Positions 36,766 to 45,414 of a DNA stretch of 64,000 nt are shown here, in pieces. Below the pieces are notes generated by a model that saw only the letters and a program-made list of their open reading frames with translations, did no database searches and was not told where the DNA came from. Made by a program: the position numbers and the translations under genes. Each line of letters begins with the position of its first letter. The stretch's first letter is position 1. Origin of the DNA: SHYR01 sp034406555 (GTDB taxonomy: Bacteria; Chloroflexota; Dehalococcoidia; UBA2979); contig DASCRM010000077.1 of NCBI GenBank assembly GCA_034406555.1, forward strand, positions 18,354-82,353, in the 5' to 3' direction.

Positions 36766-37244
36766 CGATCGCCAACCGCCTCGCGACGACCTCCACGGGT
36801 GTCGCGCGCACACGCGCGCTCGGGCGGCGGTTGGCCAAGCTGCTGCGCGCGGGAGACATCGCGCTGCTGCAGGGACCACTCGGTGCCGGCAAGACCGCGT
36901 TCGCGCAGGGTGTCGGCGCCGGGCTGAAGGTCGAGGGGCAGGTCACCAGCCCCACCTTCGTGCTGATGGCGCGGCATGACGGCGGTTCGCTGCCGCTCTT
37001 CCACGCCGACCTCTACCGCCTGACCGCGAGCGAGGAGGTCGCGGAACTCGAGTTGGCCGAACAGGCGGCTGAGGGGGTGCTCCTCGTCGAATGGCCCGAA
37101 CTCGGCCTCGATGCCCTGCCGAACGAGCATCTTCTGGTCGCGATCGAGCCGGTTGAGGACGCACCAGACGAGCGCCGCATCACTTTCGTCGCCAACGGCG
37201 AGCGCTATCAACGGGTGCTGGATGGGCTGGCCGGGCGTGTCTGA
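36762..37244 (+). CDS. tsaE: tRNA threonylcarbamoyladenosine biosynthesis ATPase TsaE
   Basis: 160 aa P-loop ATPase that supports the TsaB-TsaD complex in t6A37 modification of tRNA. Walker A is GPLGAGKTAF near residue 38, TSPTFVLM near 63 is the switch region, and FHADLYRL near 77 and LVEWPE near 106 are family motifs. Translationally coupled at both ends: ATGA with thiL and an 8 nt overlap with tsaB. Confidence 0.95.
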   Translation: MTIANRLATTSTGVARTRALGRRLAKLLRAGDIALLQGPLGAGKTAFAQGVGAGLKVEGQVTSPTFVLMARHDGGSLPLFHADLYRLTASEEVAELELAEQAAEGVLLVEWPELGLDALPNEHLLVAIEPVEDAPDERRITFVANGERYQRVLDGLAGRV

Positions 37245-37956
37245 GCGCACCCCGCCCGAAGTGGCTCCTGCCCTGGCCATCGACAGTGCCTCGCCCGAGG
37301 CCGGGGTCGCGGTGTTGCGTGGCGACGAGCTAGTCGCCGAGCGCCAGTGGACGCTGGAGACGACGTTCTCGCTGGAGCTGCTCGCTGCGATCGACGGGGT
37401 GCTGGCCGACGCGGGCGTGACGAAGGACGAGTTGGCCGCGATCGTGGTTGCTGTCGGGCCCGGCGGCTACAGCGGACTGCGCACCGGCGTCGCGACAGCA
37501 CAGGGGCTCGCGCTGGCCCTCGATCTCCCGCTCGCCGGGGTGTCGCGGCTGGAGGCGCAGGCCTACCCGCACCTCGCGCCCGACCGCCCGGTGATCGCCG
37601 TGCACGACCCCGGCCGAGGCCAGATCGCCTGGGCTGCCTACGCGCAGGGTCGCCCGGCGCCCGAGGTGGTGGTCGCTGCTCGCATCGACAGCGCGGAGCG
37701 GTGCGTCGCGCTCGCGCCGCCAGGCGCGCTGTGGTGCGGCGAGCTGACAGACGAGCTCCGCGCCGCGCTCGATGCCGCACTGGCAGCCGCCGGTCGCGCT
37801 GCCGAGGCCGAGCCACCGGCCGACAACTCTCGACGCGCCGCCGACCTCGTACGGCTCGCCCGGCTGCACGACGCCTACGGCGACCCCGCGGAGGTGGACG
37901 TCGTCTACCTGCGCCCGCCGAACATCACCAAACCCCGCGCGGAAGCGAAGCCCTGA
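37237..37956 (+). CDS. tsaB: tRNA threonylcarbamoyladenosine biosynthesis protein TsaB
   Basis: 239 aa inactive ASKHA-fold paralogue of TsaD needed for t6A synthesis. LAIDSASPEAGVAVLRGDE near the start, VAVGPGGYSGLRTGVATAQG near 70 and AGVSRLEAQAY near 102 are diagnostic. GTG 37237 overlaps the tsaE stop. tsaD and rimI, often adjacent, are not present in the window. Confidence 0.93.
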   Translation: MSERTPPEVAPALAIDSASPEAGVAVLRGDELVAERQWTLETTFSLELLAAIDGVLADAGVTKDELAAIVVAVGPGGYSGLRTGVATAQGLALALDLPLAGVSRLEAQAYPHLAPDRPVIAVHDPGRGQIAWAAYAQGRPAPEVVVAARIDSAERCVALAPPGALWCGELTDELRAALDAALAAAGRAAEAEPPADNSRRAADLVRLARLHDAYGDPAEVDVVYLRPPNITKPRAEAKP

Positions 37957-38011
37957 CGCTATCGCTCGTCCGAAATACACTGCCACCGGCACGCAGCCCA
38001 CGGAGGCACCA

Positions 38012-38467
38012 ATGGAACGCACTCTCATCCTCGTCAAGCCGGATGCCGTACAGCGCGGACTGGCCGGCGAGGTCATCAGCCGCTTCGAACGTCGCGGCCT
38101 GCGCATCGTCGGGCTGCGCCTGCTGCACGTCGATGAGGCGCTCGCTCGCCGCCATTACGAGGAGCACGAGGGCAAGCCGTTCTTCGATGGGCTCGTCGCC
38201 TTCATCACCAGCTCACCGCTGATCGCCGCCGTGCTCGAAGGCCCGAACGTGATCGCCGCCGCCCGCCAGAGCATGGGCGCGACCGACCCCAAGCAGGCGG
38301 CCCCCGGCACGATCCGAGGCGACTTCGGCATCGACCTCGGCCTCAACCTCGTCCATGGCTCCGACAGCCCGGAGAGCGCCGAGCGCGAGATCGGGCTCTT
38401 CTTCGAGGGTCTACCGCTGCTCGAATGGGAGCGCGACAGCGAGCGCTGGAGCTTCGAAGACGAGTAG
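38012..38467 (+). CDS. ndk: Nucleoside diphosphate kinase
   Basis: 151 aa, exchanges gamma-phosphate between nucleotides. TLILVKPDAVQRGLAGEVIS opens it, and the phosphohistidine lies in NLVHGSDSPESAEREIGLFF near residue 115. GGAGG lies 5 nt upstream of ATG 38012. The last 15 residues are more acidic than usual. It lies 55 nt after tsaB and converges on rsfS. Confidence 0.96.
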   Translation: MERTLILVKPDAVQRGLAGEVISRFERRGLRIVGLRLLHVDEALARRHYEEHEGKPFFDGLVAFITSSPLIAAVLEGPNVIAAARQSMGATDPKQAAPGTIRGDFGIDLGLNLVHGSDSPESAEREIGLFFEGLPLLEWERDSERWSFEDE

Positions 38468-38506
38468 AAGGCACAGCCGCGGCGCAAGCCGCGTCTACTT
38501 CAGCCC

Positions 38507-38827
38507 CTACTGGATGCGCACGACCTCGCGAGCGCTGCTCCACAACCCTTCGAGGTTGTAGTACGCACGCCGCTCCAGCGAGAACAGGTGCACGATCAGC
38601 TCGCCGACGTCGAAGAGCATCCAGCCCGACTCGACCGTGCCCTCCTCCTGCGCCTTCACACCAGGCGCGACGCGGGCGAGCTCCTTGCTCAGGGCGTCGA
38701 TCAGCGCGCGCATCTGCCGCACGTTGTCGATCGTCGCCACGACGAAGTAGCCGGTGAAGGCATCGATCACCGTGAGATCGAGCAGCACGACGTCAGCGGC
38801 CTGCCCATCTGCCAGCACATCGACCAC
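38507..38827 (-). CDS. rsfS: Ribosomal silencing factor RsfS
   Basis: About 106 aa from GTG 38827. The family core is clear: AADVVLLDLTVIDAFTGYFV, RQMRALIDAL, and GWMLFDVGELIVHLFS near the C-terminus; it binds uL14 to block subunit joining. The frame is open upstream to about 38885 and encodes EEGALRGQELAQYV, which resembles the missing first helix, so the true start may be a non-standard codon (a CTG 5 nt after GAGGAGG is a candidate). The start is therefore uncertain; the gene itself is not. Confidence 0.88.
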   Translation of the reverse strand: MVDVLADGQAADVVLLDLTVIDAFTGYFVVATIDNVRQMRALIDALSKELARVAPGVKAQEEGTVESGWMLFDVGELIVHLFSLERRAYYNLEGLWSSAREVVRIQ

Positions 38828-38974
38828 GTATTGCGCGAGTTCTTGACCTCGCAGCGCGCCCTCCTCGGTACGACCGGCGGCGGCTCACACGGCCGGTCGG
38901 CAGGCGAAGTATATCAACGCGCTCGGTTACAGCCGGCAGAGAGGTGGACTCGATCACGTACACCACGGCCGCTC

Positions 38975-38980
38975 TACAAT
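38975..38980 (+). promoter_or_regulatory. -10 box of a leaderless promoter (mnmA)
   Basis: TACAAT ends 6 nt before ATG 38987; the space between (GAGCGC) is too short for a functional ribosome-binding site. Confidence 0.55.
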
Positions 38981-38986
38981 GAGCGC

Positions 38987-40159
38987 ATGACCGGAAGCTC
39001 TTCCGCCTCGCCTGCCACGCCAACCCGCGTGCTCGTCGCCATGTCGGGCGGCGTCGACTCCGCCGTCGCGGCCGCGCTGCTGCACGAGCAGGACTACGAC
39101 GTGATTGGCGTGACGCTGCGGCTCTACACCGAGCCGGACGAGAGCGTGCTGCGCTCCCGTCGCGCATGCTGTGGCATCGAGGACATCGCAGACGCGCGCG
39201 CCGCCGCCCAGCGCATCGGTATCCCGCACTACGTGCTGAACATGGAGCAGCAGTTCGAGCGCGACGTGATCGGGTACTTCGTCGACGAGTACGCGGCCGG
39301 TCGCACTCCCAACCCCTGCCTGGCCTGCAACCAGCACGTGAAGTTCTCCACCCTGCTCGACCGCACCGTCGCAATGGGCTGCGAGATGTTGGCCACCGGC
39401 CACTACGCCCGCATCGAGCGCGACGGCGAGGCTGCCGAGGGGGACAACACGGCGCGCCTACTCGCCGCGATCGACGAGCAGAAGGACCAGTCCTACGTCC
39501 TCTACATGCTGGACCAGCAGGCGCTGGCGCGGACGCTCTTCCCGCTGGGCGCGATCGATAAGAGCGAGACGCGGCGCATGGCCGCGGGCCTCGGACTGGC
39601 GGTGGCCGACAAGCCGGACTCCGCCGACATCTGCTTCGTCCCCGGCGGCGACTACCGGTCGCTGTTGCGCGACCGCGGCGTCGACGACCGCCCTGGCGAG
39701 ATCGTGAACGTCGAGGGCGCGACCGTCGGCAGCCACGACGGCGTAGCGGGCTACACCGTCGGCCAGCGCCGCGGCCTTGGCCTCGGCGGCGGGCAGCGGC
39801 GCTTCGTGACGGGCATCGACGCGGACGCAAACCGCGTGATCGTCGGCGGGGAGCATAACCTCATGCGCGACAGCCTCCGGGCCTCCGACTCACACTGGGT
39901 CGGGGCACCTCCGCAGCTCGGCGAGCCCCTCTCTGCGCGCATCCGCCACCACGCCGAACCGGTCCCCGCGCGGGTGAGCGCGATCGACGGCTCCAGCTTC
40001 GAGCTCCAGTTCGAGACGCCCGTACGCGCCGTCGCTCCCGGTCAGGCGGCTGTGCTCTATCGGGGCGGCGAGGTTGTGGGCGGTGGCACGATCGAACCAG
40101 CCGCCTCCCTGACTACTGACCCGGCCATCGCGAGCGCCGCGACGGCGGACCGCGTTTGA
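38987..40159 (+). CDS. mnmA: tRNA-specific 2-thiouridylase MnmA
   Basis: 390 aa enzyme that thiolates U34 of Lys, Glu and Gln tRNAs. The PP-loop is MSGGVDSAVA at residues 19-28; the catalytic cysteines are Cys111 in TPNPCLACN and Cys216 in ADICFVPGG. DEQKDQSYVLYML near 163 is another signature, and the C-terminal beta barrel follows. The frame is open upstream into the rsfS antisense, but the leaderless promoter and the family N-terminus fix ATG 38987. Confidence 0.95.
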   Translation: MTGSSSASPATPTRVLVAMSGGVDSAVAAALLHEQDYDVIGVTLRLYTEPDESVLRSRRACCGIEDIADARAAAQRIGIPHYVLNMEQQFERDVIGYFVDEYAAGRTPNPCLACNQHVKFSTLLDRTVAMGCEMLATGHYARIERDGEAAEGDNTARLLAAIDEQKDQSYVLYMLDQQALARTLFPLGAIDKSETRRMAAGLGLAVADKPDSADICFVPGGDYRSLLRDRGVDDRPGEIVNVEGATVGSHDGVAGYTVGQRRGLGLGGGQRRFVTGIDADANRVIVGGEHNLMRDSLRASDSHWVGAPPQLGEPLSARIRHHAEPVPARVSAIDGSSFELQFETPVRAVAPGQAAVLYRGGEVVGGGTIEPAASLTTDPAIASAATADRV

Positions 40160-40238
40160 GGCGCACATGCGCGACCGGTACGATGTTTGCGACGCGATCG
40201 TCAGCTGACGGTGCTCGCGACACGACGGCAGGTTGCTG

Positions 40239-40634
40239 ATGCGGTACGCGGTCCTCGGATTCTTCGTCTTCGCGACGCTGATCGCGATCGGTATCGCCGC
40301 CTACATCCAGTTCGACTTCACGCTCGCAGAGATCCGCGATGTGGTGATCGTCATCTTCGGCCTGCTCGCCGTTCTGCTCCTGATCATCATGGTCGTGACC
40401 CTGCTGGCACTGCTGGTCGCGGTCCGACTGGCCACCAGCGCGCTAGGCGAGCTGCGACGCGAGAGGGTTCAGCCCGCGCTCGATAACCTGCGTGCCAGCG
40501 CGAAAAACGTACGAGGTGCGACGGAGTTCATGGCCGACTCCGCCGTCCATCCGGTGATCCGCGCCGTCTCGGTCACGCGCGGCATCCGACGTGGCATCGG
40601 GCTCGTGACCGGCATCGGCCGGAAGCGCGAGTGA
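40239..40634 (+). CDS. Small two-helix membrane protein, unknown function
   Basis: 131 aa with hydrophobic segments at about 3-23 (YAVLGFFVFATLIAIGIAAY) and 36-66 (VVIVIFGLLAVLLLIIMVV and onward). A long amphipathic, basic cytoplasmic tail follows (LGELRRERVQPALDNLRASA), ending GIGRKRE. No family is recognised with confidence. ATG 40239 preferred; TTG 40233 is also possible. Its stop overlaps the next GTG by four bases. Confidence 0.72.
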   Translation: MRYAVLGFFVFATLIAIGIAAYIQFDFTLAEIRDVVIVIFGLLAVLLLIIMVVTLLALLVAVRLATSALGELRRERVQPALDNLRASAKNVRGATEFMADSAVHPVIRAVSVTRGIRRGIGLVTGIGRKRE

Positions 40635-40930
40635 AGGTCCTTACGCTCCTCAGATTCGCCACCGGCGCTGCAGCAGGTTTCGCCGGCGCGCGCACGCTGA
40701 TCTCACGCGAACAACTCCCGCAGGAGATCCCGTCCACCGTCCGTGAGCCGCTGGAACGGGCAAGCGCGAAGCTGCGTGCCGCACGCACCGGCGCTACCAG
40801 TGTCCTCGTAGAGGTGGAACGCGCTCGCGCCGCCGCCGAGCAGGAACTGACTGTCGACTACCTCCAGCGGCAGGGCCGCGCGGAGCCGTCCGATGAGGCG
40901 ACAGACGAGCCCGAAGCACTCGAGGCCTGA
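40631..40930 (+). CDS. Small helical protein, unknown function
   Basis: 99 aa, GTG start overlapping the previous stop (GTGA), so coupled to the two-helix membrane protein. One weakly hydrophobic N-terminal segment (LLRFATGAAAGFAGA), then a charged helix that could form a coiled coil (LRAARTGATSVLVEVERARA) and a very acidic end. The pair may act together at the membrane. Nothing more can be said. Confidence 0.65.
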   Translation: MKVLTLLRFATGAAAGFAGARTLISREQLPQEIPSTVREPLERASAKLRAARTGATSVLVEVERARAAAEQELTVDYLQRQGRAEPSDEATDEPEALEA

Positions 40931-41085
40931 GCCCGGCAGACCTCGCTGCTTCGCCTTCTAATACCTGCCACACCCCTTCGTCCTGGCCGATCGAGCGGCC
41001 GGATCGGCCGGAACGGGGAGGCGTCAGGGCAATCCCCGACCCTCGCCACTGTCTCACCCCGCGACCCCTCCCTATACTTCACGAC

Positions 41086-41171
41086 GGAGGGGTGTCCGAG
41101 TGGTTTAAGGTGCCGCTCTCGAAAAGCGGTAGACGAAAGTCTCGTGGGTTCGAATCCCACCCCCTCCGCCA
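41086..41171 (+). tRNA. tRNA-Ser (CGA anticodon)
   Basis: Class II tRNA with long variable arm and encoded CCA. The acceptor GGAGGGG pairs with CCCCTCC; the anticodon loop CTCGAAA gives CGA (reads TCG); the T loop is TTCGAAT. A TATACT box at 41073-41078 ends 7 nt before the gene. Confidence 0.95.
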
Positions 41172-41192
41172 TCGCAAGACACCCAGCTATTC

Positions 41193-41284
41193 GGAGAGGT
41201 GCCGGAGTGGCTTATCGGGCTCGCCTGGAAAGCGTGTAGAGGGGTCAAACCCTCTCGTGGGTTCGAATCCCACCCTCTCCGCCA
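41193..41284 (+). tRNA. tRNA-Ser (GGA anticodon)
   Basis: Class II tRNA with encoded CCA. The acceptor GGAGAGG pairs with CCTCTCC; the anticodon loop CTGGAAA gives GGA (reads TCC). The anticodon stem CTCGC/GCGTG has one T-T mismatch at its second pair. It lies 21 nt after the other tRNA-Ser and is probably cotranscribed. Confidence 0.93.
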
Positions 41285-41293
41285 CTCAACCCA

Positions 41294-42280
41294 TCAATCG
41301 CGCGACGTCCCATCGAGCACCGCCACCAGGGCGCGTTCCAGTTCGCCGCGCGTCACGAAGGCCTCGAAACGCGCCGCCACGAGACCGTCCGCGCCGACGA
41401 TGAATGTCCACTCGTCGCTCTCGATGCCCCACTGCTCGAGGATCGGCGTGCGTACGGCGTTGTCCAGGTCGCCTTTGATCTCGTGCGGGTTCTCGTAGAG
41501 ATCGATGTGCGTGAAGTCCACGCGGTCGCCGTAGAGCAACGCCAGCTCCACGACCACCTCCACCTGCGGTCCGCAGAGCGCATTCGTGCAGAACGCCGGG
41601 CTGGCGAAAACGACCACCAGCGGCCGGTCGGCCGCCAGCGAGGCCGCGATGCTGCGCTGGTAGAGCGCGGGGTCCGGCTCATGCCCCGTCGTCAGCTCGG
41701 CCAGCGTGACGACATCGGCCTGCGTGCGGCTCTCCGTCCGCGGGGCCGGGTCGCCGACGGCCGGGGCGAGTGTCTGCTCCGCCACCGGGAAGGCGAACGC
41801 GACCGTCGCCGCGGTGCCATCCGGCTGCGGGAGCAGGACGTCCAGTTCCCACGTCCCGGCGCGGTCGAATGAGAGCTCCGTGCTGAAGATCCCGCGCACG
41901 CCGAATGGGAACTCATAAAAGATCGCGCGCGCCTCCTCCACCGGCCCCTCGCGTACGCCCTCGTCACCGTCCGGCCGGAAGTACGAAGCCACTCGCACGA
42001 TCGGCAGACGCACGAGGCCGTTCTCATCGCTCAGCGCGAAGGCGACGCGGTGCCGCCCGACGCCGAGGTCCGGCGTGCCGAGCACCGTGCGGATGCCGGT
42101 CGCCTCGTCGGTGTACTGCGGGTACGCGGCGAGGAAGGGGTCGACCGCGCCCTCGCTGCCCGCCGTGGCGACACCCCGGTCGTCGAGCGGGTTCGTCGGC
42201 GGCGGCGCGGTCGAGGAGCTGCAGGCGACGGCCAGTGAGGCGACGAGGGCAGCGAGCGGAGCAATCCAGCGCATGGCCAC
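41294..42280 (-). CDS. Lipoprotein with thioredoxin-like domain, paralogue of 22759-23727
   Basis: About 328 aa from GTG 42280, or 326 from ATG 42274. Lipoprotein signal ALVASLAVAC with the lipidated Cys near residue 20. A beta-rich middle domain (GVGRHRVAFALSDENG, AGTWELDVLLPQPDG) precedes a thioredoxin-like domain with VVVFASPAFCTNALCGPQVE, FTHIDLYENP and EWTFIVGADGLVAARFE. Cysteines are spaced C-x4-C-GP, as in its paralogue. It follows the redoxin lipoprotein gene by 6-12 nt, so both are probably one operon with an extracytoplasmic redox role. Confidence 0.78.
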   Translation of the reverse strand: MAMRWIAPLAALVASLAVACSSSTAPPPTNPLDDRGVATAGSEGAVDPFLAAYPQYTDEATGIRTVLGTPDLGVGRHRVAFALSDENGLVRLPIVRVASYFRPDGDEGVREGPVEEARAIFYEFPFGVRGIFSTELSFDRAGTWELDVLLPQPDGTAATVAFAFPVAEQTLAPAVGDPAPRTESRTQADVVTLAELTTGHEPDPALYQRSIAASLAADRPLVVVFASPAFCTNALCGPQVEVVVELALLYGDRVDFTHIDLYENPHEIKGDLDNAVRTPILEQWGIESDEWTFIVGADGLVAARFEAFVTRGELERALVAVLDGTSRD

Positions 42281-42286
42281 GGCTGC

Positions 42287-43432
42287 CTACGGCCCTTCGG
42301 TGTAGACACCGAACGTGAAGGCGAAGACGCCGAAGCCGTCCGAGTTCGAACGCAGCTTAGATTCATGTTCGCCGGCGGCCGGCAGCTCCACGATCGCGTA
42401 GAGCCGGGCCTGATCTGCCCGGAAGAAGCTGTTGGCGTCCGAGTCGAAGAGGATGTCCGCGCCGGCCTCGTCGATCTTCAGCGGGCGTCCGTCGATCTCG
42501 ACGCGCACATCGAAGGCCTCGCCCGGGGGATCGAGTACCACATTCACGCTGCTCGCCTCGAAGGTCAGCGCGAGATAGTCCTCGAAACCCACCGTGACGC
42601 GGTCATGAACGATCGCCTCCGCCGCCTTCAGCCACTGGCCCTTGAGGTACCAGCGTCCGTTCACGTGCTCCACGTCATCGCGATAGAGGAAGGAGCGGTC
42701 GGGGCCGTCGTAGTACTCGATCTGCCCCGCGTAGACACCGGACTGCGTGTAGTTGCGCTCGTAGCCCCCGTACAACTCGCGCGTCGACCGCACGGCCGCC
42801 GGGTCGCGCTGCTGGCGATCGACGGTGCCGAGCGCGATACCGCTCAGATCCCAGCCGGCCTCCGTCAGCACCAATCGGATTTCCTGCTCTGTCGTCACGT
42901 AGTCGCCCTCGCCGAAGTGTTGATAGCGCAGGCGGCCATCGACGCCGATCAGGTACTTAGCCGGCCAGAAGCGGTTGTTGAACGCTCGCCAGGTGTCGAA
43001 ATCGTTGTCTTGCACGACCGCGTAGTCGAGGCCGTGTTCAGCCATCGCGGCGACGACGTTGTCGCGATTCTTCTCGAAGTCGAACTCCAGTGTGTGGACG
43101 CCGATGATCGTGAGCCCGCGATCGGCGTACTTCTCGTGCCACTCACGGACAAACGGGAGTGTGCGAATGCAGTTCACGCAGGTGTAGGTCCAGAAGTCGA
43201 TCAGCACGACCCGGCGCTCTGCGATCAGCCCGGCGATCGTCAGCGGTTCGCTGTTGATCCAGCTCCCGCGGGGCACCAGCTCCCGCCACGGCTCGCCTGC
43301 CGCGCCTCCGCTCGCCACCACCGTTGAGGCGGCGCCCGCATCGCTCTCCGTCGCCGCCGATGGCTGCGCGTCCGAGCAGGCGACGACCAGCAACGCGGCG
43401 ATCGAGAGGGCGAGGACGGCGAGCCGGGACAT
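42287..43432 (-). CDS. Redoxin (DipZ/TlpA-like) lipoprotein
   Basis: 381 aa. Lipobox ALLVVACSD with Cys19. Residues about 60-190 are an AhpC/TSA-type thioredoxin domain with DFWTYTCVNCIRTLPFVREW, where the CVNC is the redox pair; TLEFDFEKNRDNV and ARYLIGVDG-like segments follow, as in DipZ C-terminal domains. Residues about 245-380 are a carbohydrate-binding-like beta sandwich seen in DipZ relatives (YLKGQWLKAAEAIVHD). It would reduce or oxidise exported proteins outside the membrane. Confidence 0.88.
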   Translation of the reverse strand: MSRLAVLALSIAALLVVACSDAQPSAATESDAGAASTVVASGGAAGEPWRELVPRGSWINSEPLTIAGLIAERRVVLIDFWTYTCVNCIRTLPFVREWHEKYADRGLTIIGVHTLEFDFEKNRDNVVAAMAEHGLDYAVVQDNDFDTWRAFNNRFWPAKYLIGVDGRLRYQHFGEGDYVTTEQEIRLVLTEAGWDLSGIALGTVDRQQRDPAAVRSTRELYGGYERNYTQSGVYAGQIEYYDGPDRSFLYRDDVEHVNGRWYLKGQWLKAAEAIVHDRVTVGFEDYLALTFEASSVNVVLDPPGEAFDVRVEIDGRPLKIDEAGADILFDSDANSFFRADQARLYAIVELPAAGEHESKLRSNSDGFGVFAFTFGVYTEGP

Positions 43433-43506
43433 GATCCCAACGTAGCAGCGGCGCGTGCGTAACGTGTTAGAGGACGCTTAATGGTGGCCACGACGCAGTG
43501 CGGCGG

Positions 43507-44343
43507 CTAGATGCGCTCCGCACGAACAACCGTGCGGTCGAAGTAGCTCTTGGTATTGAAGTCGAACTTGCCGCCGCAGGTGTAGAGCGTGATGCTATCG
43601 ACGGCGACCTCGCTGCTGAAGATCTCCGCCCATTCGTTGCTCGTGGCGGGAATCTGGCGCCGCCAGACAACCGCGTAACGCAGCGTCTGCCCATCGACTT
43701 CGACCTCGATCACATCGCCGGGCGACAGCAGGTCAACAGCGAAGAAGACGCCGCGCCCGCGGAACTGGGAGTCGGCATATGCCACGTACGCCGCGTAGTC
43801 GACATGGCCGGAGAAGATCGCGTTCTTGCCCTCACCCGGCCGCCCACCGAGCGTTCCCCACTCGCTGAGGTCATACCAGACGACATCGGCGGGGCCGGTC
43901 GGGTTCGTCATCACGGTCGACCCGCTCCCGACCGTGCGAGAGCCAACGGGCGCATCGACGCCGATCGAGGGGATGCGGAACCGTCCGTAGGTGGAGGCCG
44001 GGGGGTCGCCGTGCAGCGCGGCCAGATCGGCGATCGACCGGATCGTCTCAGGCACCGCGTCGGGCGTCGGCGAAGGGGTTGGCGTTGCGGTCTCGGTCGG
44101 GGTAGCGGTCGGTGACGGCGTTGGCGGCGGCGAGGGTGTGGGCGTCGGTGACGGCGTTGCGGTCGCAGCGACGATCGAGACTGGCGAGGGCGCTGGCTCG
44201 CTGCCTGCCCCGGCAAGCGCAACCGCTCCGACCAGGACGCCAACCGCGACGCCCAGCACGCCCAGCGAAGTGACGCGTACAGGTGTGCGGAGGCTGAGCC
44301 ACCAGTCAAAAGCCCGCCGCCAAGAGGTGATGCGATTCCGCAT
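43507..44343 (-). CDS. Sortase-family transpeptidase with Pro/Thr stalk
   Basis: 278 aa. One transmembrane anchor (VLGVAVGVLVGAVALAGAG, about 29-47), then a stalk of PTPTPS-type repeats to about residue 95, then a sortase barrel. The catalytic triad is His180 (IFSGHVDY), Cys256 (LYTCGGKF) and Arg270 (YFDRTVVRA). Resembles class E/F single-domain sortases. No LPxTG-type substrate was noticed in the window, so targets must be elsewhere, or the enzyme has another role. ATG 44343. Confidence 0.88.
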   Translation of the reverse strand: MRNRITSWRRAFDWWLSLRTPVRVTSLGVLGVAVGVLVGAVALAGAGSEPAPSPVSIVAATATPSPTPTPSPPPTPSPTATPTETATPTPSPTPDAVPETIRSIADLAALHGDPPASTYGRFRIPSIGVDAPVGSRTVGSGSTVMTNPTGPADVVWYDLSEWGTLGGRPGEGKNAIFSGHVDYAAYVAYADSQFRGRGVFFAVDLLSPGDVIEVEVDGQTLRYAVVWRRQIPATSNEWAEIFSSEVAVDSITLYTCGGKFDFNTKSYFDRTVVRAERI

Positions 44344-44636
44344 GCTTGATCAGGCTACCGGTTCTGCCCGTCAATGGGAAAAGCAGGTGTACGTCGCCGC
44401 CGCGCCGCAGCCCTCGGCCGGGCCTCTCGCACGGCCTGTCAGGCAGCGGTAAGGAAGCCCTCCGGTCGGCGTCAAGTCGACAACAGATGAATGCACGATC
44501 CGACGAGGCGGCGGGCCGAACGCGGTCACGGGGCCGGATTTCGAATGGAGCGCGAAGCTGTCACGGGATTGCGCGTTAACCCCACGGCCCGTTCCTCGTT
44601 ATGACTATTGCGGTGGAACTTGGTGAGAGGCGTTTT

Positions 44637-44664
44637 TCGACAGATCCCAACATGCGGCTATACT
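44637..44664 (+). promoter_or_regulatory. Sigma70-type promoter of the ECF sigma gene
   Basis: TCGACA (44637-44642) and TATACT (44659-44664) separated by 16 nt, each 5 of 6 matches to consensus. Transcript start is predicted near 44671, 21 nt before TTG 44692. The rest of the 44344-44691 gap shows no gene. Confidence 0.55.
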
Positions 44665-44691
44665 CACGTGTAGCGGCGGCCGGAGCTTCGA

Positions 44692-45414
44692 TTGGCCAAT
44701 CACCTACCTTCTCGGGACGACCCACTCAGGGAAAGCCCAAAACAGGATCTCCCCTCGGAGAACGTCTCATCGCAGACGGTTCCTTCGCGAGCCTTGCCTC
44801 TGAACGCGGAACGCAACCTTGTGGAGCGTGCCTCGGCCGGAGAACAGAAAGCGATGGGCGACCTCTACGACGCTTACCTCACGCGCGTATACAGATTCTG
44901 CCTGGCGCGGGTAAGCAACGAAGCGGACGCCGAAGACTTGGCGGAAGAGATCTTCCTCAAGGTCATTGGAGCGATCAGTGGGTTCGAGTGGCGACCGATC
45001 GGCAAGCCGGAAGACGGGCGCAGCCCCTTTGCTGCGTGGCTCTTCCGCATTGCCCGCAACCACGTCGTCTCATTCCATCGCAAGGCTGCAACGCGTGGAC
45101 CGTCATCGGAACTCTTCGATTCGATCCGCGATGAACGTCGCGGTCCTCAGGAGCTAACAGAGACCAAGATCACGATCGAGGAGGTGTTCGAGACCGTCCG
45201 GGAACTCCCAGAAGCACAGCGCGAGGTGATCCTCCTCCGCTTCGCCGCCGGCCTGACCGTCGCGGAGACAGCGGAAGCGCTGGGCAAGCAGCAGACCAAC
45301 GTCAAGGTGCTGCAGCACAAGGGAGTCCAGAAGCTCAAGAAGCTGCTGGTCGAGAATCCCGAACTGGCCGAACCAAAGCTGGTCGCCGAACTGGGACGCA
45401 GGACGACGACATGA
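44692..45414 (+). CDS. ECF-type RNA polymerase sigma factor
   Basis: 240 aa. TTG start 44692 is supported by the upstream promoter and GGAG. Region 2: GDLYDAYLTRVYRFCLARVS and DAEDLAEEIFLKVI near 58-95, AWLFRIARNHVVSFHRK near 115-132. Region 4: LPEAQREVILLRFAAGLTVA and ETAEALGKQQTNVKVLQHKG near 170-220. The first 35 residues are a variable extension. Its stop overlaps the next gene by four bases, so the putative membrane regulator is coupled to it. Confidence 0.92.
   Translation: MANHLPSRDDPLRESPKQDLPSENVSSQTVPSRALPLNAERNLVERASAGEQKAMGDLYDAYLTRVYRFCLARVSNEADAEDLAEEIFLKVIGAISGFEWRPIGKPEDGRSPFAAWLFRIARNHVVSFHRKAATRGPSSELFDSIRDERRGPQELTETKITIEEVFETVRELPEAQREVILLRFAAGLTVAETAEALGKQQTNVKVLQHKGVQKLKKLLVENPELAEPKLVAELGRRTTT

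Noticed and set aside
44101..44170. Tandem repeat near 44100 as a DNA repeat element
   Set aside because: It is the coding sequence of the Pro/Thr stalk of the sortase.
41294..44343. Redox lipoproteins plus sortase as one defined system
   Set aside because: The genes are on one strand and close together, but I see no substrate, shared motif or coupling between the sortase and the redoxins that would prove a joint function.
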